This document shows positions 7,221 to 11,085 of a stretch of DNA of 11,085 nucleotides, in pieces. The notes under the pieces are model-generated. The model had not been told where the DNA came from. It worked only from the letters and a program-made list of their open reading frames with translations, and did no database searches. The DNA is from Candidatus Cloacimonadota bacterium (GTDB taxonomy: Bacteria; Cloacimonadota; Cloacimonadia; Cloacimonadales; Cloacimonadaceae): NCBI GenBank assembly GCA_016875595.1, contig VGPI01000056.1:1-11085 (forward strand). The letters are read 5' to 3'. Position numbers and translations under genes: made by a program. Numbering within the stretch: position 1 is the stretch's first letter; each line of letters starts with the position of its first letter.

Positions 7221-7243
7221 TGATAGCGGGATGCCCGGTATCA
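7221..7243 (-). terminator. Hairpin overlapping the stop codon of the DHS-like gene
   Basis: Read on the minus strand, tgataccgggcatcccgctatca folds into a nine-base-pair stem with one C-C mismatch and a three-base loop; its first bases are the TGA stop of the deoxyhypusine-synthase-like gene. No T run follows, so this is at best a factor-dependent or weak terminator, or a 3'-end stabiliser at the end of block A. Confidence 0.35.
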
Positions 7244-8170
7244 ATATAGCAAACTCTTTACAAATAGCGGGATCATCAGTTCATGATGTCCGATGAAATA
7301 ATAGCCCTTTCCGCCTGTTTCAACCGGACGGCGAACGATATTCTCCCAAGGACGGTAATGGGAATTCATGTCAAACACGGCTGTGGTGAAATCCCGCACC
7401 TCGTGACCGGTATTGCGTGCCAGATTGAGTGCTTTGACCAAGACCTCCGGAATGACGACAGCCGAGCCAAAATTGATAAAAACACCGCCGTCATTGAGAC
7501 CGGTCATCTGCTCCGTCAGAATAAAAAAGTCATCCAGAGAGGTCTTGCCCAGGGCAGCACCATTGGCGGAAGGATGCTGATGGATGATGTCGGTGCCGAT
7601 GGCAATATGGACGGTGACGGGGATCCCGAGACGCCAGGCGTTTGCCATTAGGGAAAGCTTCCGATGGGGCGCATGTTCCCAGAGATCCATGCCCAGCGCT
7701 TCACCGGCTCCGAGGCCTTCTTCCGCAGCTGAGACCAGAACGGCATTGATCCCATCCGCGGTCTCCGCTGCCATGCCAAACGAGCCATCCGCCAATGCCC
7801 GGCTGACATCTTCCGAGGTGCATCCGCTCCTGCCGATCTCGTAGTCATGGATCGCTACCGAGCCATTGGCACAAAAGCAAGTAACATAACCCGCCTCCAT
7901 CATCTCCACCAGTAGCGGTGCCAGTCCCAATTTGATGACATGTCCGCCCAGTCCGATGATGATGGCTTTGCCCTTTTCTTTGGCGATCCGGCAGGCAGAG
8001 ATCAGTTCCTTCATCCTCTTGGCTTGTAGCAGATCGGGACAGCAGTCCCAGAAGGTATTCAGAGATACCTTCCCCGGCTTGGCAAATTGACCGGTGTTTA
8101 CCTTGCTTGCCCTATCCTCCAAGGAATAGCGACGAGCACGGGAGAGGTCGATCCTGGTATAGCGGCTCAT
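7241..8170 (-). CDS. Uncharacterised deoxyhypusine-synthase-like protein
   Basis: The 309-residue protein contains 'KAIIIGLGGHVIKLGLAPLLVEMMEAGYVTCFCANGSVAIHDYEI' (68-112), which parallels the region of deoxyhypusine synthase around 'SNLISSGVRETI..LV....VD.....TAGG.EED'. 'GIPVTVHIAIGTDIIHQHP' (182-200) and 'DDGGVFINFGSAVVIPEVLVKALNLAR' resemble its NAD-binding and 'ILGGGVVKHH' portions. The lysine that takes the aminobutyl group in true enzymes (WGK motif) is not evident, and bacteria lack eIF5A, so the substrate is unlikely to be that protein. I have seen similar uncharacterised proteins in diverse bacteria. The ATG at 8168-8170 overlaps the queH stop by four bases (ATGA); the frame is open 13 codons further up, inside queH. 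The product is likely cytosolic. Family link is tentative and biochemical role unknown. Confidence 0.62.
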   Translation of the reverse strand: MSRYTRIDLSRARRYSLEDRASKVNTGQFAKPGKVSLNTFWDCCPDLLQAKRMKELISACRIAKEKGKAIIIGLGGHVIKLGLAPLLVEMMEAGYVTCFCANGSVAIHDYEIGRSGCTSEDVSRALADGSFGMAAETADGINAVLVSAAEEGLGAGEALGMDLWEHAPHRKLSLMANAWRLGIPVTVHIAIGTDIIHQHPSANGAALGKTSLDDFFILTEQMTGLNDGGVFINFGSAVVIPEVLVKALNLARNTGHEVRDFTTAVFDMNSHYRPWENIVRRPVETGGKGYYFIGHHELMIPLFVKSLLY

Positions 8171-8709
8171 TTCTTCCCCAGATAGCGGTCTTTTTCGCTG
8201 TAGATACAACCGCAGTATTGCTGACGATACATCCCCGCTGCTTTGGACAGCTCTATCCCCCGTTGCCAGAACCGCCGCCAGTCATCATAGTAAAAAACCA
8301 CTTCATACCGTTCAGACAATTCCCTGCAGATCGAGACGATCAGGTTATGAAGCTGATATTTGCTGTAAAGCAGCGTCGTGCTAAAGCAGTCAAAGCCCTG
8401 TTCCTTCGCCGCTCTGACCAGTTCCTCCAGCCGGCAGCGATAGCAGTACTCACAGCGTGAAGCAGGATCAGGAGCTACATTCATCAGAAATTCATCCAGC
8501 CGGTATTCATCCCGCAGGATCAGGGGCAAATGCATATCCGCCGTGAAGTCCAGCAGAGCCTGCAAGCGTTTCTGATATTCAGTAAAGGGATGGATGTTGG
8601 GATTGAACCACCAGGCAGTCACATCCATGCCATGGTCCGCGAGGCCACTGTAAGGCGCTGCAAAACAGGGCGCACAACAAGTATGCACCAGTATCTTAGC
8701 CGCGTTCAT
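8167..8709 (-). CDS. queH: Epoxyqueuosine reductase QueH
   Basis: The 180-residue protein belongs to the QueH (formerly DUF208) family, the non-homologous, cobalamin-independent replacement for QueG. It reduces epoxyqueuosine to queuosine in the tRNA wobble position. Conserved cysteines are HTCCAPC (Cys11, Cys12, Cys15), CEYCYRC (Cys86, Cys89, Cys92) and QYCGC (Cys166, Cys168), the set expected to hold a Fe-S cluster and redox disulfide. 'WWFNPNIHPFTEYQKRL' and 'FSTTLLYSKYQLHNLI' are further family signatures. The frame is open 62 codons beyond ATG 8707-8709, but that part lies in the PAS gene and carries no QueH homology. The chosen start overlaps the PAS stop by 14 nt, so ribosomes finishing PAS could reinitiate here. 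Confidence 0.93.
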   Translation of the reverse strand: MNAAKILVHTCCAPCFAAPYSGLADHGMDVTAWWFNPNIHPFTEYQKRLQALLDFTADMHLPLILRDEYRLDEFLMNVAPDPASRCEYCYRCRLEELVRAAKEQGFDCFSTTLLYSKYQLHNLIVSICRELSERYEVVFYYDDWRRFWQRGIELSKAAGMYRQQYCGCIYSEKDRYLGKK

Positions 8710-9031
8710 AATGAGGTATGTCAGCCGGTAACTCAATCGACATTTCCACCACTCCCGCCACCTCGCCATCAATGCGATAGGGTTGCTGTACAATGAGTTT
8801 GCGTTTGCCGGCTTTGCTGATGGTATAGATGTTGGCGTCGCCGGTAGCGAGCATGTGTCTGATAATCTCGCAGGAACGTGGGGAATGGCAGTCAAAGAGT
8901 TTCTTGCCGATCAGTGTCAGTCCGCCATCAGTGGCAAAGCTCTCGCCGGCTTTGTCGTTCATCTCCGTGATAATGGCGTCTTTATCACAGACCGTAATGG
9001 CAAATGGAATGCTCTTGATCCACTCGTACAT
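8696..9031 (-). CDS. Single-domain PAS protein
   Basis: This 111-residue protein is one PAS sensor domain with no output domain. It reads 'SIPFAITVCDKDAIITEMNDKAGESFATDGG' (7-37; PAS core and helix), 'LIGKKLFDCHSPRSCEII' (40-57) and 'RKLIVQQPYRIDGEVAGVVEMSIELP' (77-102, the terminal PAS strands). The motif 'FDCHSP' with Cys48-His49 recurs in this stand-alone PAS group as I recall it, and could be a heme, metal or redox ligand. An in-frame ATG lies nine bases upstream at 9038-9040, but it abuts the AAGG sequence. The ATG at 9029-9031 has AAGGA eight bases before it and is preferred. It starts 11 bp after the acyl-CoA dehydrogenase stop. Ligand and partner are unknown. Confidence 0.8.
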   Translation of the reverse strand: MYEWIKSIPFAITVCDKDAIITEMNDKAGESFATDGGLTLIGKKLFDCHSPRSCEIIRHMLATGDANIYTISKAGKRKLIVQQPYRIDGEVAGVVEMSIELPADIPHYERG

Positions 9032-9042
9032 GCGGGTCATCC

Positions 9043-10190
9043 TTAATAATACTCTTTGAGTAGGGCATTGGCAACGATGCCGCGCTGGATCTGATTGGTG
9101 CCTTCATAGATCTGGAGGATCTTGGCATCCCGCATCATCTTTTCCACCGGATATTCTTTCATATAGCCATAACCACCCAGGATCTGGACGGCATCCACGG
9201 TCACCTTCATCGCCACATCCGAGGCATAGTATTTACACATGGCGGATTCCTTGGCATAGCCCTTGATCCCGGCATCCACCATCCTGCGGTCTGCATCACC
9301 AGCGCACGGGCGGCTTCGATCTGGGTAGCCATATCGGCAAGCATGAACTGCACCGCTTGGAAGGAGGAGATCGGCTTGCCAAATTGCTGACGTTGTTGTG
9401 AATAGCGGATGGCTGTCTCAAATGCGCCACGGGCTACGCCCACTGCTTGCGCACCGACCATCGGACGGCTCTTGTCAAAGACCTTCATGGCTGTGATAAA
9501 ACCGGTACCTTCGCGGCCGATGATATTCTCTGCCGGGATCCGGCAGTCCTCAAAGATGAGTTCGCGGGTAGAATTGGCACGGATGCCCATCTTATTTTCC
9601 TTTTTACCAAAGGAGAAGCCGGGAGTATCCTTTTCCACGATAAAGCAGGAAGCGCCACGAGCACCCTTGGCTCGGTCGGTCATGGCAAACACCGTATAGA
9701 TCTCCGCCTCGCCACCGTTACTGATCCATTGCTTGGTGCCATTGATGACGTAATGATCGCCATCCCGCCGGGCAGTGGTTTCGATCGCTCCGGCATCGCT
9801 GCCGGCATTGGCTTCGGTCAGCGCAAAGGCAGCCAGCCGTTCACCACTGGCGATCTGGGGCAGATATTTCCTCTTTTGTTCTTCGCTGCCACCGATCAGG
9901 ATCGGATACATGCCCAGTCCCGTAACCCCAAACGCCAACGCTATCCCAACATCCACCGCGCAGAGTTCCTCAGTCACGATCGCCAGATCCACCACCTTGC
10001 CACTGATCCCGTCATATTCCTCCGGAATCAATATGGCAAACAGATCCGCCTGACGCATCACTTCTACGATATCCCACGGGAAATGCGCTTCCTCATCATA
10101 TTTCTCACTCACGGGACGCATCTTCTCCTCAGCGATCCGCCTGGCGATCTCCTTCATCTCCAATTGGTCTTCGGTCAAAAAGTATTCCAT
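9043..10190 (-). CDS. Short-chain acyl-CoA dehydrogenase, split by a one-base frameshift
   Basis: This FAD enzyme oxidises acyl-CoA to 2-enoyl-CoA with electrons passed to ETF; its sequence is close to butyryl-CoA dehydrogenases. It begins MEYFLTEDQLEMKEIARRIA and has 'AFALTEANAGSDAG' (about 120-133) and 'GTKQWISNGG' (FAD and substrate binding). The last stretch, from 'AGIKGYAKESAMCKYYASDVA' through 'MMRDAKILQIYEGTNQIQRG', carries the catalytic Glu of IYEGT. The reading frame breaks near 9285: the first part continues out of frame to a stop at 9207, while the C-terminal 79 residues lie in another frame. Adding one base at GCAGG (GCAAGG) restores ...MQTARMVDAGIKGY... and gives about 381 residues, the usual length. 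This is either an assembly error or a recent inactivating mutation. AAGGAG lies five bases before the ATG. Confidence 0.9.
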
Positions 10191-10231
10191 CTTGTCTCCT
10201 TCTTGTTATCGATCTTTGATCTTGTTGGTAT

Positions 10232-10247
10232 ATGTATAAATACACAT
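10232..10247. promoter_or_regulatory. Imperfect 16-bp palindrome at the acyl-CoA dehydrogenase promoter
   Basis: On the minus strand atgtgtatttatacat pairs with itself at six of eight positions and begins about seven bases downstream of the -10 hexamer, overlapping the expected transcription start. Position and symmetry fit a repressor operator. I cannot match it to a named regulator; it does not look like Rex, FNR or CRP sites. Confidence 0.35.
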
Positions 10248-10253
10248 CGTATC

Positions 10254-10282
10254 ATTGTCATCGCACTGGGTGATTGTGTCAA
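10254..10282 (-). promoter_or_regulatory. Sigma70-type promoter for acyl-CoA dehydrogenase block
   Basis: On the minus strand a consensus -35 TTGACA (10277-10282) is followed after exactly 17 bases by a -10 of GACAAT (10254-10259; four of six match). It lies about 64 bp before the start codon and would drive acyl-CoA dehydrogenase, the PAS gene, queH and the DHS-like gene. Confidence 0.55.
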
Positions 10283-10325
10283 GCGAAAAAACGCTCCTGG
10301 GCAAACCCCCGGAACGCAATAAACA

Positions 10326-10351
10326 GTTTCGTACAATATTGAAGACGAAAC
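10326..10351. repeat. 7-bp inverted repeat in the divergent intergenic region
   Basis: gtttcgt (10326-10332) and acgaaac (10345-10351) form a perfect 7-bp stem around a 12-base loop that itself contains the palindrome caatattg. It lies between the divergently placed acyl-CoA dehydrogenase and ATPase promoters. It has no T run, so a protein-binding site or chance structure is more likely than a terminator. The 292-bp interval from 10191 to 10482 otherwise holds only the two promoters and the acd palindrome. Confidence 0.3.
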
Positions 10352-10405
10352 CCGCCCATATACCCGAATGGAGCAGTACACCGAGCCATTTATAGATCAA
10401 AGTTC

Positions 10406-10434
10406 CTGACAATAAAGGCATTACCAGATATTAT
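10406..10434 (+). promoter_or_regulatory. Sigma70-type promoter for the ATPase pseudogene
   Basis: CTGACA (10406-10411, five of six to consensus) and TATTAT (10429-10434, five of six) are separated by exactly 17 bases. The element lies 48 bp before the ATG at 10483, which has AGAGAGG six bases before it. The promoter is well preserved although the gene it served is broken. Confidence 0.6.
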
Positions 10435-10482
10435 GCCGGATATGGGAGTGAACTCCCTGATGTGGCGAAAAGAGAGGATAAC

Positions 10483-10800
10483 ATGCTGATCACAAGAGAG
10501 ATCACCGATACAGCTATTTCGCTGTCACAGACTTTCCGGGTCTTGACGATCACTGGTCCCCAGCAAGCAGGAAAAACGGTGCTTGCCAGAATGTGTTTTC
10601 CAGCGCATAAGCACTATGATATGGATAGCCCCCAGCTTTAATTGCGGTGGTAAAGCGATCCTGAGTCATTCTTTTCCGAGCGCGAGGGTCTATACTTCAT
10701 CGATGAATTCCAGAATACTCCGGATATGTTGGACTACATCAAGATCATTGTCGATGAGGTCAATAAACCGGGTCAATTTATCCTCACTGGTAGTAACTGA
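10483..10800 (+). pseudogene. AAA_14-type ATPase remnant (DUF4143 partner family), with in-frame stops and truncated
   Basis: One frame reads MLITREITDTAISLSQTFRV, then LTITGPQQAGKTVLARMCFP, with Walker A 'GPQQAGKT' near residue 25. It then reaches TAA at 10639-10641 and TAA at 10651-10653. The same frame continues with SDPESFFSEREG, then LYFIDEFQNTPDM (Walker B 'LYFIDE'), and VDEVNKPGQFILTGSN before TGA at 10798-10800. The order Walker A, 'SDP..F', 'IDE.Q..P..L..I...VD....PGQFILTGS' is that of AAA_14 ATPases that carry a C-terminal DUF4143. Family members are about 380-420 residues, so roughly three quarters of the protein is missing. Two nonsense codons without any frame change, plus loss of everything after 'LTGS', indicate a dead gene, probably cut by the adjacent insertion element. 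Only one real protein of the family is detectable; a short peptide ending at codon 52 is possible. Confidence 0.83.
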
Positions 10801-10862
10801 TCTTTCCCAGTAGATTTAATCGTTTGTGGGACAGTAAAGTAGTTAAAATAGTACTTGACAAA

Positions 10863-10920
10863 AATACCTCGCATTATATTGTGGCACAAGAAAATCAACC
10901 ACTAATAACAGCGAGGTATT
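10863..10920 (+). promoter_or_regulatory. Leader inverted repeat overlapping the transposase ribosome-binding site
   Basis: aatacctcgc (10863-10872) and gcgaggtatt (10911-10920) are perfect 10-bp complements separated by 38 bases. The right arm contains the GAGG Shine-Dalgarno sequence that stands seven bases before GTG 10924. The candidate promoter would start transcription near 10887, between the arms. Transcripts entering from outside would therefore contain both arms and could hide the ribosome site, while transcripts from the element's own promoter would contain only the right arm. Confidence 0.45.
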
Positions 10921-10923
10921 AAA

Positions 10924-11085
10924 GTGAATTATCTGAGAATCAGGCGATACCCCTGTTCTGATCATAGATGACACCGCAAAGACCAAAAGGGGCCGAAAGG
11001 GGGAGAACAGCGCCTGGTTTGTGGATCATTGCCGAAAAGTGTATTATATGGGATTTCAAGCGGTGGTCTCGATCTGGTCTAATGG
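10924..11085 (+). pseudogene. DDE transposase fragment, internally deleted, runs off window
   Basis: From 10937 one frame reads ESGDTPVLIIDDTAKTKRG, then RKGENSAWFVDHCRKVYYM, then GFQAVVSIWSNG to the edge. 'VLIIDDTAKxKKG' with a downstream 'DHCxKxxxxGxQ' is the first-aspartate region of IS4-like DDE transposases (first catalytic Asp in IIDD). The likely start, GTG 10924-10926 preceded by GAGG, is in a different frame (VNYLRIRRYP...) that stops in about 14 codons. In the DDE frame a TGA at 10934-10936 closes the upstream side. Intact relatives have several dozen residues between the start and the first Asp; here there is room for only a few. So part of the N-terminal coding region is probably deleted and the frame broken. 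Confidence 0.72.

Larger units (their letters stand above)
10801..11085 (+). mobile_element. Left part of an insertion element with a decayed transposase
   Basis: From just after the truncated ATPase to the window edge the sequence carries transposase features and no ATPase homology. It includes a TTGACA -35 (10855-10860) and a TATATT -10 (10875-10880) with a short 14-base spacer, a large leader inverted repeat, a GTG start, and a DDE transposase coding fragment. The exact left end is not identifiable because no terminal repeat can be paired inside the window; the right end lies beyond it. Family within the IS4-like DDE group is not assignable by eye. Confidence 0.6.

Noticed and set aside
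7018..7240. FMN riboswitch upstream of ribH
   Set aside because: None of the conserved RFN blocks can be recognised. The structure present is the inverted-repeat pair, which looks unrelated.
8710..8895. N-terminal extension of QueH
   Set aside because: It is a shadow of the PAS gene; the conserved QueH sequence begins just after ATG 8707-8709.
9447..10322. Plus-strand open frame of 291 codons
   Set aside because: It is antisense to the acyl-CoA dehydrogenase over most of its length and has no family motif.
10206..10421. Short minus-strand frame upstream of acyl-CoA dehydrogenase
   Set aside because: It covers the probable promoter and palindrome, lacks a ribosome site, and the product is not recognisable.
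10639..10653. TAA recoding in the ATPase
   Set aside because: TAA terminates nusB, the PAS gene and the acyl-CoA dehydrogenase in this window, so reassignment is not plausible; the gene is also truncated.
1..11085. Defence or CRISPR system
   Set aside because: No spaced direct repeats, no Cas motifs, and no recognisable toxin-antitoxin or restriction gene were found. The AAA_14 remnant alone is not evidence of one.

Overview
The window reads as a chromosomal segment of a Gram-negative, probably anaerobic bacterium with roughly balanced base composition (judged by eye). Evidence for this is a metallophosphatase of the LpxH (lipid A) type, a DUF4159 protein with a signal peptide, a short-chain acyl-CoA dehydrogenase, and compact gene packing with 1-14 nt overlaps. 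The gene set resembles Cloacimonadota or another FCB-group lineage, but that placement is inference. The standard code applies, since TAA, TAG and TGA are all used as stops.

Every intact gene lies on the minus strand, so transcription runs from high to low coordinates. Block A (10190 to 7241) is an acyl-CoA dehydrogenase broken by a one-base frameshift, a single-domain PAS protein, queH (epoxyqueuosine reductase), and an enzyme resembling deoxyhypusine synthase that overlaps queH by 4 nt. A good sigma70-type promoter and an imperfect palindrome precede this block. A 223-bp gap follows; it holds a 17-bp inverted-repeat pair that looks like a small non-coding repeat element. Block B (7017 to 1) is ribH (lumazine synthase), nusB, a family 2 glycosyltransferase, a radical SAM/SPASM protein, a one-pass membrane protein with a PP2C-like N-terminus and a PQQ-like propeller C-terminus, a DUF4159 protein, an LpxH-like phosphatase, a membrane-anchored cyclophilin with an unusual insertion, and the start of a pyridoxamine-phosphate-oxidase-like flavoprotein cut by the window edge. 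Spacing across block B is -4 to +38 nt, so it is probably read as one or a few long transcripts.

The right end (about 10400 to 11085) is accessory DNA on the plus strand: a promoter and a decayed AAA_14-type ATPase with two in-frame TAA codons, abruptly truncated, then the left part of an insertion element. That element has a leader inverted repeat covering its Shine-Dalgarno sequence and a transposase that appears internally deleted and frameshifted.

The points most worth following up are the uncharacterised deoxyhypusine-synthase-like enzyme coupled to queH, the glycosyltransferase/radical SAM/pseudo-phosphatase-propeller/DUF4159 cluster, and the transposase leader hairpin. I see no CRISPR array, tRNA, rRNA or recognisable defence system.
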